Origin: Shewanella sp. HN-41 | Lineage (GTDB): Bacteria; Pseudomonadota; Gammaproteobacteria; Enterobacterales; Shewanellaceae | Direction of reading: 5' to 3' | Assembly: GCF_000217915.1 (NCBI RefSeq) | Contig: NZ_AFOZ01000041.1 | Span: 62,001 to 126,000, forward strand | DNA length: 64,000 nt | Shown: piece by piece, positions 1 to 10,575 of the stretch | How positions within the stretch are numbered: position 1 is the stretch's first letter | How the letters are laid out: the number at the start of each line of letters is the position of its first letter | Notes under the pieces: model-generated | The model's input: the letters and a program-made list of their open reading frames with translations, nothing else | Databases searched by the model: none | What the model was told of the DNA's origin: nothing | Translations under genes and position numbers: made by a program

Positions 1-963
1 GGCTTCTAAATAGTTAAACCCAGTGAAGAACAGCACAACGGCAAAACTCAATACCCAGAGATTGCTCGAAAATGCGGCCATCGCCAGTAATGCCACTATC
101 ATGATCACTAAAGCAATTTGGAACATCGCCTTAGTATTCTTACGCTTAACCCCGATGATAATTAACGGCACCATCAGGAAAAAGGCCCCCACAAAGGCGG
201 GGAAATACAACATCCAGTGTTTCTCCTTCACTAATCCTGCATCGACAAGATCGAGTGGCAAGGCAACAAACACTGCCGTAAGGACTAAATGCAGGATAAA
301 AATCCCCGCATCTAATCTAAAAAGTTGAGGGTCGGTTAACATCCGTTTGAGCTTAGCGGGTGTGGCTAAGGTATCCCCCTTAGGGGCCTGCGAAATGGGA
401 TTCGGCACTAAAAACTGCACTATCACCATACCCAATAGTGCAAGAGCCGCCGTTAAAAAAAACAACCCCGTTAAACCTAAATGCTGCGCCACTATGGGCC
501 CGACTAACAAGGACAGGGCGAAGGAACCGCCGATACACATGCCAATAATCGCCATGACCTTGGTACGTTGTTCATCGCGGGTCAAATCCGCGGCCAACGC
601 CAACACGGCGGCTGCGATTGCCCCCATACCTTGTACGGCTCGGCCAAACACTACGCCATAAATCGTCTCGGCATAGGCCGCGATTAAGCTACCTATGGCA
701 AACAACACAAGGCCGGCGAGGATGATAGGTTTACGACCGTACTTGTCGGATAACATTCCCATGGGGATCTGCAAAACGGCCTGAGTCAAGCCGTAGGCAC
801 CGATGGCAATTCCCACCCAAAGTGGTGAGAAACCTTGCAGATGCTGACCATAAAGTGCAAAGACGGGCATAATCATAAACAAGCCCATCATGCGTAAACC
901 AAATACACTGGCTAAAGAAAACGCGACTTTTTTCTCAGTACTCGAAAGTCCGTTGTTACCCAT
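1..963 (-). CDS. MFS transporter, YajR-like (C-terminus outside window)
   Basis: Inner-membrane proton-linked drug/solute transporter of the major facilitator superfamily. Reading the minus strand from the ATG at 963 gives 321 residues in frame to the window edge with no stop. The start of the protein shows the YajR-type first helix, and the loop between helices 2 and 3 carries the MFS signature (GMLSDKYGRKP, about residues 70-80), followed by a second family motif, GRAVQGMGAIAAAVLAL. A good ribosome site (AGGG, 7 bases before the ATG) supports this start. It is divergent from uvrA, an arrangement I recall from Shewanella. The substrate cannot be told from sequence. The C-terminal helices, and any YAM domain as in E. 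coli YajR, lie outside the window. Confidence 0.88.
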   Translation of the reverse strand, partial: MGNNGLSSTEKKVAFSLASVFGLRMMGLFMIMPVFALYGQHLQGFSPLWVGIAIGAYGLTQAVLQIPMGMLSDKYGRKPIILAGLVLFAIGSLIAAYAETIYGVVFGRAVQGMGAIAAAVLALAADLTRDEQRTKVMAIIGMCIGGSFALSLLVGPIVAQHLGLTGLFFLTAALALLGMVIVQFLVPNPISQAPKGDTLATPAKLKRMLTDPQLFRLDAGIFILHLVLTAVFVALPLDLVDAGLVKEKHWMLYFPAFVGAFFLMVPLIIIGVKRKNTKAMFQIALVIMIVALLAMAAFSSNLWVLSFAVVLFFTGFNYLEA

Positions 964-1050
964 GTTTTTGCCCTAGATTGATGCCTTTTAGGGAGCGCAT
1001 GTTATCACATCCCAAAGCTTTTGCTCAAAAGGAAATCGTGGCCTAAACCA

Positions 1051-1064
1051 CAGTGTTAACACTG
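1051..1064. promoter_or_regulatory. perfect 14-bp palindrome in the MFS/uvrA divergent spacer
   Basis: CAGTGTTAACACTG reads identically on both strands and lies 87 bases upstream of the MFS start codon. It could be an operator of a dimeric regulator for the MFS gene. It does not match the LexA consensus. The rest of the 964-1321 spacer shows no gene, and I could not find a convincing LexA box for uvrA. Confidence 0.3.
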
Positions 1065-1321
1065 GTTATTTATTTCTAAAAATCCGCGATTGTCTATCAA
1101 TAGGCGGCTGCAGATATACAAAATCTACCCAACGCCAAGCGCTAACAGATAAAAAGCCCCGTGGCGCAAAGGGCCAAGCCGTTAAGATAGGCTTGCTCGA
1201 GTTGAGGCCCACTGAGGAACACCCATTGGGCTCGGGTTTAGATCACAGAATCAGCTAAACTCAGCGGCAGAACTGTGCGATACTTGTGCTCATTTTTTTA
1301 AGCATAAGACTTGAGCGATAG

Positions 1322-4192
1322 ATGGATAAGATTGAAATACGCGGCGCACGCACCCACAATCTCAAAAATATCAACCTGACTATCCCAAGGGATAAACTGA
1401 TTGTTATCACAGGGTTATCAGGTTCCGGCAAATCTTCCCTTGCATTTGATACTTTATACGCCGAAGGCCAGCGACGTTATGTCGAGTCCCTGTCTGCCTA
1501 TGCTCGCCAATTTTTAAGTTTGATGGAAAAGCCCGATGTGGATCATATCGAAGGCTTAAGCCCCGCCATCTCCATCGAACAAAAATCCACTTCCCATAAC
1601 CCACGCTCAACCGTGGGCACTATTACCGAAATCTACGACTACCTACGCTTACTATTTGCCCGTGTCGGTGAGCCGCGCTGCCCCACCCACGGCCAACCAC
1701 TGGCGGCACAAACGGTTAGCCAGATGGTGGACAAAGTGCTAGAGATGCCCCAAGACAGCCGTTTGATGTTATTGGCTCCGGTGGTCAATGGTCGCAAGGG
1801 TGAGCATGTTAAATTACTCGAAGGTTTAGCCGCACAGGGTTATATCCGCGCCCGCATCGATGGAGAAGTCTGTGACTTAACCGATCCGCCAACCTTAGAT
1901 CTACACGTAAAGCACACGATTGAAGTCGTGGTCGACCGCTTTAAGGTGCGCGACGATATTGCCCAGCGCCTCGCCGAATCCTTTGAAACCGCACTCGAGC
2001 TTTCCGGCGGGATTGCGGTCGTCGCCAGTATGGACGACGCCGACAATGGGGTTAAGCCGGACGAGCTTATCTTCTCCGCCAACTTTGCCTGCCCCCACTG
2101 TGGTTATTCAATGGCGGAGCTCGAGCCACGGATCTTCTCCTTCAACAATCCCGCGGGCGCATGCCAAACCTGTGATGGTTTAGGGGTACAGCAATTTTTC
2201 GATCCGGAACGCGTCATTACCAACACTGAACTGTCACTGGCGGGCGGGGCGATTCGCGGCTGGGATAGACGTAACTTCTATTACTTCCAGATGCTCAGTT
2301 CGCTCGCCGAGCACTATAAGTTCGACGTCGAAGTGCCCTTCGAACAACTGAGTGACAAAGTGCGCAAAATCGTACTTTATGGCTCTGGGAAAGACAGTAT
2401 TGCCTTTAAATATATGAATGATCGTGGCGATGTGGTGGTGCGTAACCATCCCTTCGAAGGCATTCTAAACAATATGGATAGACGCTACCGCGAGACCGAA
2501 AGTAACTCGGTTAGGGATGAATTAGCCAAGTTTATCAACACCCAAGCCTGTCAAAGCTGTGGCGGTTCCCGTCTGCGTGAGGAAGCGCGTCATGTCTTTA
2601 TAGGCGATCTTAACCTACCTAAGTTGACCACTTGGTCGATTGGTGAGGCTCTAGACTATTTTGAGAAGCTCGAATTTGCTGGTCAAAAGGCGCAAATTGC
2701 CGAGAAAATCCTTAAGGAAGTGCGCGACCGCTTAGGTTTTCTGGTCAATGTGGGGCTGAATTATTTAAGCCTGTCACGCTCCGCCGAAACCCTCTCCGGT
2801 GGGGAAGCCCAGCGCATTCGCCTCGCCAGCCAAATTGGCGCAGGACTGGTCGGGGTGATGTATGTGCTAGACGAACCCTCCATCGGCCTGCACCAAAGGG
2901 ATAACGAGCGTCTGCTGCAAACCCTGATCCACCTGCGGGATTTAGGCAACACTGTGATCGTGGTGGAGCACGATGAAGATGCGATCCGTATGGCGGACCA
3001 TGTGATCGATATCGGCCCCGGTGCCGGTGTGCATGGTGGTGAGGTGATTTGCGACGGCCCGATTGAAAAAATTATCGCCTGTGAAGCCTCGGTCACTGGG
3101 CAATATATTTCCGGTAAACGCAATATTCACATCGATACCCCCCGCACCCCCTTTGATGCTAGCCAAGTGATAGAACTCTTTGGCGCCCGCGGCAATAACC
3201 TGCGCAATGTGGATTTAACGATTCCTATTGGCCTATTCACCTGCGTAACGGGCGTTTCAGGCTCGGGTAAGTCAACCCTGATCAACGACACCTTCTTTAA
3301 GATCGCCCACAGGGAATTGAACGGCGCGACCGTAGATGAGCCCTCCCCCTATGACCGCATTGTCGGTATGGATCAGTGCGATAAAGTGGTCGATATCGAC
3401 CAAAGCCCGATTGGCCGCACGCCACGCTCAAACCCGGCAACCTATACGGGCATATTCACCCCGATCCGCGAGATTTTTGCTGGCACTCAGGAGTCGCGTA
3501 CCCGTGGTTATCAGGTTGGCCGCTTCTCCTTTAACGTCAAAGGTGGCCGCTGTGAGGCGTGTCAAGGCGATGGCTTAATCAAGGTTGAAATGCACTTCCT
3601 CCCCGATGTGTATGTGCCCTGCGATGCCTGTAAGGGCAAACGCTATAACCGCGAAACCTTAGAAGTGCGCTATAAAGGTAAAAACATTCACGAAGTGCTG
3701 CAAATGACGGTGGAAGATGCGCGGGAGTTTTTCGATGCAGTGCCAGCCATTGCCCGTAAACTGCAGACCCTGATGGATGTGGGTCTATCCTATGTCCGTT
3801 TAGGCCAAAGCGCGACCACGCTGTCGGGCGGTGAGGCCCAAAGGGTCAAACTCGCCAAGGAGCTTTCCAAACGGGATACGGGTAAAACCTTGTATATCTT
3901 AGATGAACCGACAACGGGTCTACACTTTGCCGATATCCAGCTGCTGCTTGACGTATTGCATCGCCTCAAATCCCACGGCAACACGATTGTGGTGATTGAG
4001 CATAATCTGGATGTGATCAAAACCGCAGACTGGATTATCGACTTAGGTCCAGAAGGCGGCGGTGGTGGCGGGATGATTTTAGCCACAGGCACACCTGAAG
4101 AGGTGGCCCAGCATCCAAGCTCCCATACGGCGCGTTTCCTAAAGCCGCTACTGGAGCGAGATGCCCAGCTTGCAAGCGCAGCCAAGCGGTAA
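1322..4192 (+). CDS. uvrA: excinuclease ABC subunit A (UvrA)
   Basis: DNA damage sensor of nucleotide excision repair; a dimer that loads UvrB at bulky lesions. The 956-residue product is close to E. coli UvrA (940) and begins with the nearly invariant [17 protein letters not shown]. Two ABC ATPase modules are visible: Walker [10 protein letters not shown] near residue 31 and GVSGSGKST near 640, each paired with an LSGGEAQR signature (about 485 and 830) and Walker B (VLDEPS, ILDEPT). Zinc-binding CxxC pairs are present (CPHCGY...[14 protein letters not shown]...CDACKGKR). The C-terminal glycine-rich stretch GPEGGGGGG is typical. The ribosome site is weak. No clear LexA operator is seen upstream, although uvrA is SOS-controlled in E. 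coli. Confidence 0.98.
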   Translation: MDKIEIRGARTHNLKNINLTIPRDKLIVITGLSGSGKSSLAFDTLYAEGQRRYVESLSAYARQFLSLMEKPDVDHIEGLSPAISIEQKSTSHNPRSTVGTITEIYDYLRLLFARVGEPRCPTHGQPLAAQTVSQMVDKVLEMPQDSRLMLLAPVVNGRKGEHVKLLEGLAAQGYIRARIDGEVCDLTDPPTLDLHVKHTIEVVVDRFKVRDDIAQRLAESFETALELSGGIAVVASMDDADNGVKPDELIFSANFACPHCGYSMAELEPRIFSFNNPAGACQTCDGLGVQQFFDPERVITNTELSLAGGAIRGWDRRNFYYFQMLSSLAEHYKFDVEVPFEQLSDKVRKIVLYGSGKDSIAFKYMNDRGDVVVRNHPFEGILNNMDRRYRETESNSVRDELAKFINTQACQSCGGSRLREEARHVFIGDLNLPKLTTWSIGEALDYFEKLEFAGQKAQIAEKILKEVRDRLGFLVNVGLNYLSLSRSAETLSGGEAQRIRLASQIGAGLVGVMYVLDEPSIGLHQRDNERLLQTLIHLRDLGNTVIVVEHDEDAIRMADHVIDIGPGAGVHGGEVICDGPIEKIIACEASVTGQYISGKRNIHIDTPRTPFDASQVIELFGARGNNLRNVDLTIPIGLFTCVTGVSGSGKSTLINDTFFKIAHRELNGATVDEPSPYDRIVGMDQCDKVVDIDQSPIGRTPRSNPATYTGIFTPIREIFAGTQESRTRGYQVGRFSFNVKGGRCEACQGDGLIKVEMHFLPDVYVPCDACKGKRYNRETLEVRYKGKNIHEVLQMTVEDAREFFDAVPAIARKLQTLMDVGLSYVRLGQSATTLSGGEAQRVKLAKELSKRDTGKTLYILDEPTTGLHFADIQLLLDVLHRLKSHGNTIVVIEHNLDVIKTADWIIDLGPEGGGGGGMILATGTPEEVAQHPSSHTARFLKPLLERDAQLASAAKR

Positions 4193-4402
4193 GCATGCGA
4201 TGCGTCTTAAATAACTGTTTCGAATTGTAGATCACTTTATAGGGAGCAGAGTGTCGGTAAGCCGGCCCTCTGCGCCATGGTGAGCATCGCATAGCGATAC
4301 GCTGCGAACGTGAGCCATGGAGGGCAAACTGGCTGTTGTGTATGGATGCATTTGGCGCGGAGGAGCCCTCAGCGCGTTAATTCAACATCGATAAGGATAA
4401 GG

Positions 4403-5449
4403 ATGGATAAACTGGTACAAGCCTTCAAACTCCTTTGCCTGCGCACACCAGCTGGGCGTTTTGAACCGCGCCTACTCTGGGCGATATGCTTGTTTGCCGC
4501 CTTAAATGGCTGCGCCACCCGCGCCCCCGAATCCTGTTCGCGCCATGATATTCGCCTACATTGGGCCGATCCTGTGGCATTGGAACAAACGGTGAGAGTG
4601 CTAAGCTCCGATGAATTTGAAGGCCGCAGAACCCAAAGCCAAGGGGCAGCCAAAAGCCGCGACTATCTCAATCAGCAATTTAAAGACCTAGGCCTCACCC
4701 CTTGGGGAGAACGCTTTGAGATCCCCTTCGAATACCACACGTTATTCACCCGGGAAACTGGGGCGAATATGGTGGCCATAGCCCCAGCCCAGAACCCCAC
4801 TAATGCATGGCGAATTATCGTGGCCCACTATGATCATTTAGGGATAAGTGGCGGCAAAATTTACCATGGCGCCGATGATAATGCTTCGGGGATCGCCGCC
4901 ATGCTCGCCATCGCCCAATATTGGCAGGAGCAGCAAAAGCTACAAGCCAGGAATGCAACTATAACCCTGCCCAATATCAATCTGATGTTTGTGGCAACGG
5001 ACGCCGAGGAGCCAGGGCTCTATGGCAGCATCGCCCTAGTGGAACAGCTAAAAACACGCATGCCCGAGGCCAATATTCAATTGATGCTCAATTTGGATAT
5101 GATAAGCCACCCAGGACGCCCCTACGGCATTTACCTCGAGGGCAGCCGTAACTTCAATCAATTTCAAGCGTTTAAACCGCAACTTAATGCGCAAAATCAC
5201 CTGTGTATCAAGCCCAGTCACCCGAGGCCTGTGGGTCGTAGTATCCAAAATACCGATTGGTTGAGGGCCTCGGATCATTACCCCTTCCACAAAGCAAACA
5301 TTCCTTGGTTGTATTTTGGTGTTCCGACCCATCCGCAATACCACACTCCCCAAGATACCGCCGACACAGTAGATTTCATGTTTCTCGCGGCAGTCACTGA
5401 GTCGGCCTTTGAATTAATGCGATTAAATGGCGACTTTTTGAAAAATTAA
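4403..5449 (+). CDS. M28 family metallopeptidase, predicted lipoprotein
   Basis: Predicted zinc-dependent aminopeptidase of the M28 family (di-zinc exopeptidase fold), exported and lipid-anchored. I chose the ATG at 4403 because AAGGATAAGG precedes it; an upstream in-frame GTG at 4310 lacks support. Residues 1-37 form a long signal peptide ending in a lipobox (LNGC). Zinc-ligand motifs are visible in order: AHYDHLG (His, Asp), HGADDNASG (bridging Asp), TDAEEPGLYGS (catalytic Glu-Glu pair), LDMISH, and a late His in VPTHPQYHTPQDT. The last two blocks match the M28 pattern in which Asp and His complete the site. It stands alone between uvrA and deaD. Natural substrate unknown. Confidence 0.85.
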   Translation: MDKLVQAFKLLCLRTPAGRFEPRLLWAICLFAALNGCATRAPESCSRHDIRLHWADPVALEQTVRVLSSDEFEGRRTQSQGAAKSRDYLNQQFKDLGLTPWGERFEIPFEYHTLFTRETGANMVAIAPAQNPTNAWRIIVAHYDHLGISGGKIYHGADDNASGIAAMLAIAQYWQEQQKLQARNATITLPNINLMFVATDAEEPGLYGSIALVEQLKTRMPEANIQLMLNLDMISHPGRPYGIYLEGSRNFNQFQAFKPQLNAQNHLCIKPSHPRPVGRSIQNTDWLRASDHYPFHKANIPWLYFGVPTHPQYHTPQDTADTVDFMFLAAVTESAFELMRLNGDFLKN

Positions 5450-5521
5450 CAGGAAGTGGCGCGTTTCTTGCTCAGTTTTAGTAAAAAACCGCCTAAAATA
5501 GGGCATTTATCCTCACATCGA

Positions 5522-5551
5522 TTGGTAAAGTGTGAGACATGCTGCTATAAT
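5522..5551 (+). promoter_or_regulatory. predicted sigma-70 promoter of deaD
   Basis: TTGGTA (5522-5527) and a consensus TATAAT (5546-5551) are separated by 18 bases. Transcription would start near 5558, leaving an 88-base leader before the deaD ATG. A leader of this sort fits the cold-inducible character of deaD, but no defined cold-shock element could be verified by eye. Confidence 0.5.
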
Positions 5552-5645
5552 CTGGCGTTTTCGGCGCGGGAAATCGACACGGGGTTGATTTTCTGTCTGT
5601 GAAACTTAAGCGCAAATCCGTGCGCATCCACAAGGCTACAACCCA

Positions 5646-7541
5646 ATGTCATCCGATGAAAGAACTTTCCGTGAACTCGGCCTATCCGAGAATTTGTTGC
5701 GTGCTCTTGACGAGCTAGGTTATGAAAAACCGACGCCAATCCAATCAGCCAGTATTGATCCACTTATGGCTGGCAAAGATATTTTAGGTCAAGCGCAAAC
5801 AGGTACAGGTAAAACTGGTGCCTTCGCGCTGCCGCTACTAAACAAAGTCACCAGCCAAACAACACCGCAAATTTTAGTATTAGCGCCAACGCGTGAATTA
5901 GCGGTCCAGGTTGCTGAAGCATTCAGTAGCTATGCCAAATTTATGAAGAATTTCCACGTACTGCCAATTTATGGCGGTCAAAGCATGCAACAACAGTTGA
6001 ATGCTCTGAAACGTGGCCCACAGGTTATCGTTGGTACGCCAGGTCGTGTTATGGACCACATGCGTCGCGGTACCTTGAAACTCGACTCATTAAAAGCACT
6101 CGTGCTCGATGAAGCCGATGAAATGTTAAAAATGGGCTTCATCGACGATATCGAATGGATCCTTGAGCACACGCCAAGCGAGCGCCAACTGGCGTTATTC
6201 TCTGCCACTATGCCAGAGCAAATTAAGCGTGTTGCTAACCAGCATTTACGTAGCCCTGTGCATGTGCGTATTGAGTCTAGCCAAACGACGGTTGAGTCAA
6301 TTGAGCAGCGTTTCGTACAAGTATCACAACACAACAAACTTGAAGCCCTAGTGCGCGTATTAGAAGTTGAAAATACTGAAGGTATTATCATCTTCGTCCG
6401 TACTCGTAACTCATGTGTTGAGTTAGCCGAGAAACTCGAGGCCCGTGGCTATGCGTCATCACCACTGCACGGTGATATGAATCAACAGGCCCGTGAACGT
6501 GCAGTTGAACAACTCAAACGTGGCAAGTTAGATATTCTGATCGCCACCGACGTTGCCGCCCGTGGTCTTGATGTTGAGCGTATTGGTCACGTCGTTAACT
6601 ACGACATTCCATATGATGCCGAAGCCTATGTTCACCGTATTGGTCGTACAGGTCGCGCCGGTCGTACTGGTATGGCGATCCTGTTTGTGACTAGCCGTGA
6701 AATGCGCATGCTGCGCACTATCGAGCGCTCAACCAACAGCCGTATTTCACCGATGAAGATCCCAAGCCCAGAGACAGTTGCAGAACGTCGTCTGTCACGC
6801 TTAGGTGAGCAATTGGCTGAAACCATGAACACAGATCTGGACTTTATGAAAGATGCTGTTGCGCAATTATGCCAACAGTTAGAAGTCGATACCGATCTTC
6901 TGGCCGCAGCTTTACTGCACCAAGTTCAACAAGAGCGCCCACTGCAATTGCCTGCGATTCAAGAACGCGCCCGTGATGAGCGCAATGAACGTAGCGACCG
7001 CGGAAGTGATCGTGGCGACCGTGGAAGTGAGCGTGGTGAACGCAGAAGTCGCGAACCGCGTCCAATGCCAGCAAGCTTAGGCTCAGCTGAAGCATTGAAA
7101 GATAATCCAGACTTAAAAATGTGCCGCTATGTTATCGACGTAGGTCGTGAAAATGGTGTGGGTGTGGGTAATATCGTTGGCGCTATCGCTAACGAAGCCA
7201 ACATCGACAGCCGTTATATCGGTGCCATTCAGTTATATGATGCAGTGACCACAGTTGATCTGCCTGATGGCATGCCAAAAGACGTGTTACAGCACCTGAA
7301 GAAAGTCCGTGTTTGTGGCAAGCCATTGAACATCCGCGAAGCTGGCGATCAAGTATTTGTGGACTCAGGCCGCGGTGCACGCTCAGAGCGCCCATCGGGT
7401 GACCGCAAGCCACGTGGCGACCGTCCAATGGGTGATCGTAAGCCTCGTGCAGCCTCTGGTGACAAGCCATTTGCAGACCGCAAACCCCGTGCAGATAAAC
7501 CTGCCGGTGAGCGTAAGCCACGTAAACCACGTGAAGAGTGA
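5646..7541 (+). CDS. deaD: ATP-dependent DEAD-box RNA helicase DeaD/CsdA
   Basis: Cold-shock RNA helicase that unwinds structured RNA in ribosome assembly and mRNA turnover. All DEAD-box motifs are in order: Q motif (PTPIQ, about residue 31), motif I AQTGTGKT (52-59), PTRELA, TPGRV, DEAD (motif II, about 156), SAT (motif III), ARGLD, and HRIGRTGRAGR (motif VI, near 330). A DbpA-type RNA-binding domain follows (about 480-560), and the tail from 565 is rich in Arg, Lys, Asp and Gly with repeated GDRKPR units. A second basic repeat (ERSDRGSDRGDRGSERGERRS) lies before the RNA-binding domain. The length (631) matches E. coli DeaD (629). It is monocistronic, with its own promoter and terminator. 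Confidence 0.97.
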   Translation: MSSDERTFRELGLSENLLRALDELGYEKPTPIQSASIDPLMAGKDILGQAQTGTGKTGAFALPLLNKVTSQTTPQILVLAPTRELAVQVAEAFSSYAKFMKNFHVLPIYGGQSMQQQLNALKRGPQVIVGTPGRVMDHMRRGTLKLDSLKALVLDEADEMLKMGFIDDIEWILEHTPSERQLALFSATMPEQIKRVANQHLRSPVHVRIESSQTTVESIEQRFVQVSQHNKLEALVRVLEVENTEGIIIFVRTRNSCVELAEKLEARGYASSPLHGDMNQQARERAVEQLKRGKLDILIATDVAARGLDVERIGHVVNYDIPYDAEAYVHRIGRTGRAGRTGMAILFVTSREMRMLRTIERSTNSRISPMKIPSPETVAERRLSRLGEQLAETMNTDLDFMKDAVAQLCQQLEVDTDLLAAALLHQVQQERPLQLPAIQERARDERNERSDRGSDRGDRGSERGERRSREPRPMPASLGSAEALKDNPDLKMCRYVIDVGRENGVGVGNIVGAIANEANIDSRYIGAIQLYDAVTTVDLPDGMPKDVLQHLKKVRVCGKPLNIREAGDQVFVDSGRGARSERPSGDRKPRGDRPMGDRKPRAASGDKPFADRKPRADKPAGERKPRKPREE

Positions 7542-7571
7542 TCTGACGATCTTCTAGCTTAACTAGAAACT

Positions 7572-7597
7572 AAAAAAGGAGCCTAGGCTCCTTTTTT
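7572..7597 (+). terminator. Rho-independent terminator of deaD
   Basis: A perfect stem GGAGCC/GGCTCC (with TA centre) flanked by six A on the left and six T on the right, 30 bases after the deaD stop. It would work on either strand. Confidence 0.9.
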
Positions 7598-7700
7598 GTT
7601 GGCTTGACTTTGTCTTAGTTGACCTGAGTTTGTTTGCCTTTACTCAGGATAAGGCTTAGTGTTTAATCCCCAGTCTGTTTAACCCATTAAACAAAAAACA

Positions 7701-8069
7701 ATGAAAAAAGCCTTCACCGCCGGATTATTATCGGCCTTTATCGCCCCCGGCAGCGGCCATTTTTACCTAAAGCATAAACGCACCGCGCTAGTATTTTTTG
7801 CCTTAGCTGTCGTGAGTCTTATGCTATTGCTATCGCAAATCTATCAAGTAGCGCCAGTGATCGCCTTAGATATTCAAAATGGCACCTTACCCCTAGATAT
7901 CGGTGTGATTTCCGCCGAAATAACCCAACAAACGCAGACCACAATCGCTAATGCCAATGAACTGCTGTACGGCTTTATCCTCTGCTGGCTAATAGCCCTA
8001 TTAGATAGCGTACGCTTAGGGCTAAAACAAGATAAGCGGGATGCACTATCTAGTAAAAACACCGCATAG
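7701..8069 (+). CDS. small predicted membrane protein
   Basis: A 122-residue protein of unknown function. The start MKKAFTAGLLSAFIAPGSGHFYLKHKRTAL has the feel of the TM2-type pattern (P-G-x-G-x-x-Y followed by a basic turn), and two or three hydrophobic helices can be drawn: about residues 5-20, 29-47 and 90-105. The middle loop (50-88), rich in Gln, Thr and Asn, probably faces one side of the membrane. The C-terminus is polar and basic. No strong ribosome site precedes the ATG. It lies alone between deaD and a convergent MFS gene, so context gives no function. Confidence 0.65.
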   Translation: MKKAFTAGLLSAFIAPGSGHFYLKHKRTALVFFALAVVSLMLLLSQIYQVAPVIALDIQNGTLPLDIGVISAEITQQTQTTIANANELLYGFILCWLIALLDSVRLGLKQDKRDALSSKNTA

Positions 8070-8180
8070 CAGATCCTATTAAACGCTATTGGAATCAAAT
8101 CTATAGATAAAATAACCCAATGGCTTTCAATGAAAGCCATTTTTGCTTTAGAACAATATGTTAATAGAAACATGCTCGAA

Positions 8181-9383
8181 TCACTGAATGACCACACTGC
8201 TATCAATTTTGCTTGATTGAGTATCTAAATAGCCACTCACACGGGTGAGTAACAGCGCGCAGAGCACCACCAGCGCACCAATCCAAGGTGTGTGCATCAA
8301 ACCTAGGTTGGTCACTATTATCCCGCCGCCCCACGCGCCTAAGGCAATACCGACGTTAAAGGCGGCGATATTTAAACCCGAAGCCACATCAACCGCACCG
8401 GGAGCATAGCTTTCGGCGAGTTTCACCACATAAACCTGTAAACCTGGGACATTACCAAAGGCAAACGCGCCCCAGACTAAGATGGTCAACACAGCCGCAA
8501 TCGGGTTGACCGCGGTAAAGTTAAACAGCAACAACACGGCGGCGAGGCCAGCAAAGATATAACTCAAGGCTTTTACTGGGCCCATTCTATCGGCCATCTT
8601 TCCGCCCCAGATATTCCCAAAGGCAACGGAGACACCGTAAACCAACATGATGGCGCCAATCGCACTGGCATTAAAACCTGTGACTTGCTGCAAAATCGGC
8701 GCAAGGTAAGTGAACGCCACAAAGGTGCCACCGTAACCCACGGCAGTAATTGCAAACACCAATAACAATCTCGGCTCGCCCAATACTTTGACTTGCGTGA
8801 GTATTCGGGCCGTACTGGCTTGCTTTAAGTTATTCGGCACTAAAAATGCGCTGCCGACTAAGGCGATAAAACCCAGTAATGCCACCGCTAAAAAGGTCGA
8901 CTGCCAGCCAAAGGTCTGGCCGATATACGTCCCCAGCGGCACGCCTGTCACTAAGGCAACGGTTAAGCCTGTAAACATTATGGCAATCGCACTCGCCGCT
9001 TTTTCTTTGGGGACTAAGCCGGTGGCGATAGTCGAGCCAATCGAGAAGAACACCCCATGGGCCAGTCCTGTCAGGATCCGCGCGGCTATCAGAGTTTCGT
9101 AACTCGGCGCCTGCCACGCCAACAAGTTACCCGCCACAAACAGCGACATGACCGACAACAACACGGTTTTACGGTTCCAGTTACCCGTTAGCGCCGTCAG
9201 CACAGGTGCGCCAATCGCTACACCTAGGGCATATAAACTCACCAATAACCCCGCCGAGGGCAGTGAGACATTTAAATCCTGTGCCATAGTTGGGATCAAA
9301 CCTACTATGACAAATTCTGTGGTTCCAATGGCAAAGGCGCTGAGCGTCAATGCGAGTAAAGCTAAGGGCATGATAGTGTCCAT
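8181..9383 (-). CDS. MFS transporter, DHA1 (AraJ/sugar-efflux) type
   Basis: Twelve-helix inner-membrane exporter of the drug:proton antiporter-1 group. The N-terminus MPLALLALTLSAFAIGTTEFVIVGLIPTMA is the hallmark of the AraJ/YdhP/sugar-efflux branch. The helix 2-3 loop (GNWNRKTVLL) is a degenerate form of the MFS signature, and GVPLGTYIGQTFGW (helix 5) is the antiporter motif C. I chose the ATG at 9383 (MDTIMPLALL); the ATG at 9371 is nearly as likely, and the upstream ATG at 9437 has no support. It is divergent from a LysR regulator, with 164 bases between the starts, the usual arrangement for regulator and target. Confidence 0.85.
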   Translation of the reverse strand: MDTIMPLALLALTLSAFAIGTTEFVIVGLIPTMAQDLNVSLPSAGLLVSLYALGVAIGAPVLTALTGNWNRKTVLLSVMSLFVAGNLLAWQAPSYETLIAARILTGLAHGVFFSIGSTIATGLVPKEKAASAIAIMFTGLTVALVTGVPLGTYIGQTFGWQSTFLAVALLGFIALVGSAFLVPNNLKQASTARILTQVKVLGEPRLLLVFAITAVGYGGTFVAFTYLAPILQQVTGFNASAIGAIMLVYGVSVAFGNIWGGKMADRMGPVKALSYIFAGLAAVLLLFNFTAVNPIAAVLTILVWGAFAFGNVPGLQVYVVKLAESYAPGAVDVASGLNIAAFNVGIALGAWGGGIIVTNLGLMHTPWIGALVVLCALLLTRVSGYLDTQSSKIDSSVVIQ

Positions 9384-9547
9384 CCAGTGAGTTAAAACAT
9401 CTGTGAGCGAATATTGATGAGCTAACACTCGGCTCACGTTCAGATGGGGCTATCATGGCCGCAAAGGTTATTGCTAAAAAGCGTGATTCTTACAAATGAT
9501 TTTTGCTATAAATGCAGTTAATCACCTTTAAACTTGGAGACGACTGA

Positions 9548-10429
9548 GTGCTAACACGGTCAGATGATTTGCAGATTTTACTCACAGTTGTAGATACAGG
9601 CGGGTTTTCGGCGGCAGCAGAAGCGCTGGATATTCAAGTCGCCCGGGTATCGCGGGCGGTCACTCGCCTTGAAAGCCAACTGCAAGTCACGCTACTCAAC
9701 CGCACCACACGCCGAGTCGAACTCACTAATGAGGGAAGGCAATTTGTCGATACGGTGCGGATTGGCTTACAAACCCTGCAGCAGGCCGAAGAGGATCTTA
9801 TCGCCCGCGGCGAGCGCCCTAAAGGTCGTTTAAGGGTCGATGCCGCGAGTCCCTTCGTGCTGCATCAAATCGTGCCCTTAGTACAAGAATTTAAGCTGGC
9901 CTATCCCGATATCGAGCTTGAACTCACCTCCAACGAAGGCTTTGTCGATCTGATAGAGAAACGCACCGATGTGGCGATCCGTATCGGCAAGCTGACCGAC
10001 TCGACTCTGCACGCCAGACCACTGGGTAAGAGTAAGCTGCATATCGTGGCCTCAAGCGCATACTTAGCCCAGCGCGGCCTACCGAAGAATATTAGCGATC
10101 TGCCCCACCACTGCCTTATCGGCTTTACGGGTTCGAAAGTGCTCAACCAATGGCCCTTAAAGGGCGTCGACCAAATCACACCTAATGTGCGCGCCAGCAA
10201 CGGCGAAACCGTGCGCCAATTAACCTTATCGGGCAATGGCATCGCTTGCCTGTCGGGCTTTATGGTTAACGACGACATTGCCGCGGGGCGATTAGTCCCA
10301 TTGCTCGAGAGTGAACACGTGACCAATGTCGGGCGGGAGCAAGTGAATGCCGTCTATTATAAAACCTCAACCGTTGCACGGCGGATCTCGGCTTTTATCG
10401 ATTTTATCCAGCCCAGATTGAGTCTGTAA
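9548..10429 (+). CDS. LysR-family transcriptional regulator
   Basis: A 293-residue LysR-type regulator. An N-terminal winged helix-turn-helix (about residues 5-63, FSAAAEALDIQVARVSRAVTRLESQLQVTLLNRTTRRV) is followed by an effector-binding periplasmic-protein-like domain (90-290). The CrgA/YafC-like branch is suggested by PKGRLRVDAASPFV after the linker. Translation starts at a GTG at 9548 with GGAG 8 bases upstream; there is no better ATG. It is divergent from the DHA1 MFS gene and followed on the same strand by an aldo-keto reductase, so both are candidate targets. The effector is unknown. Confidence 0.9.
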   Translation: MLTRSDDLQILLTVVDTGGFSAAAEALDIQVARVSRAVTRLESQLQVTLLNRTTRRVELTNEGRQFVDTVRIGLQTLQQAEEDLIARGERPKGRLRVDAASPFVLHQIVPLVQEFKLAYPDIELELTSNEGFVDLIEKRTDVAIRIGKLTDSTLHARPLGKSKLHIVASSAYLAQRGLPKNISDLPHHCLIGFTGSKVLNQWPLKGVDQITPNVRASNGETVRQLTLSGNGIACLSGFMVNDDIAAGRLVPLLESEHVTNVGREQVNAVYYKTSTVARRISAFIDFIQPRLSL

Positions 10430-10575
10430 AACCACGCGGTTCAATCGGCGATGCGTAAAGTGCAGCAGAGCATTATTGTGATATTGGCAAATATGATTTG
10501 TGTTTTATCGACTTTATTGGCAAAGCCTGATGGGCGAAAGTAGCGTCATCAGCATTATTCAGTATTGGAAATATT

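Noticed and set aside
964..1321. LexA box for uvrA
   Set aside because: No CTGT-N8-ACAG or close variant; the nearest CTGT (at about 1270) has no proper second half.
1407..4185. Several open frames on the opposite strand and other frames of uvrA
   Set aside because: They mirror the codon pattern of a fully conserved uvrA and show no family features.
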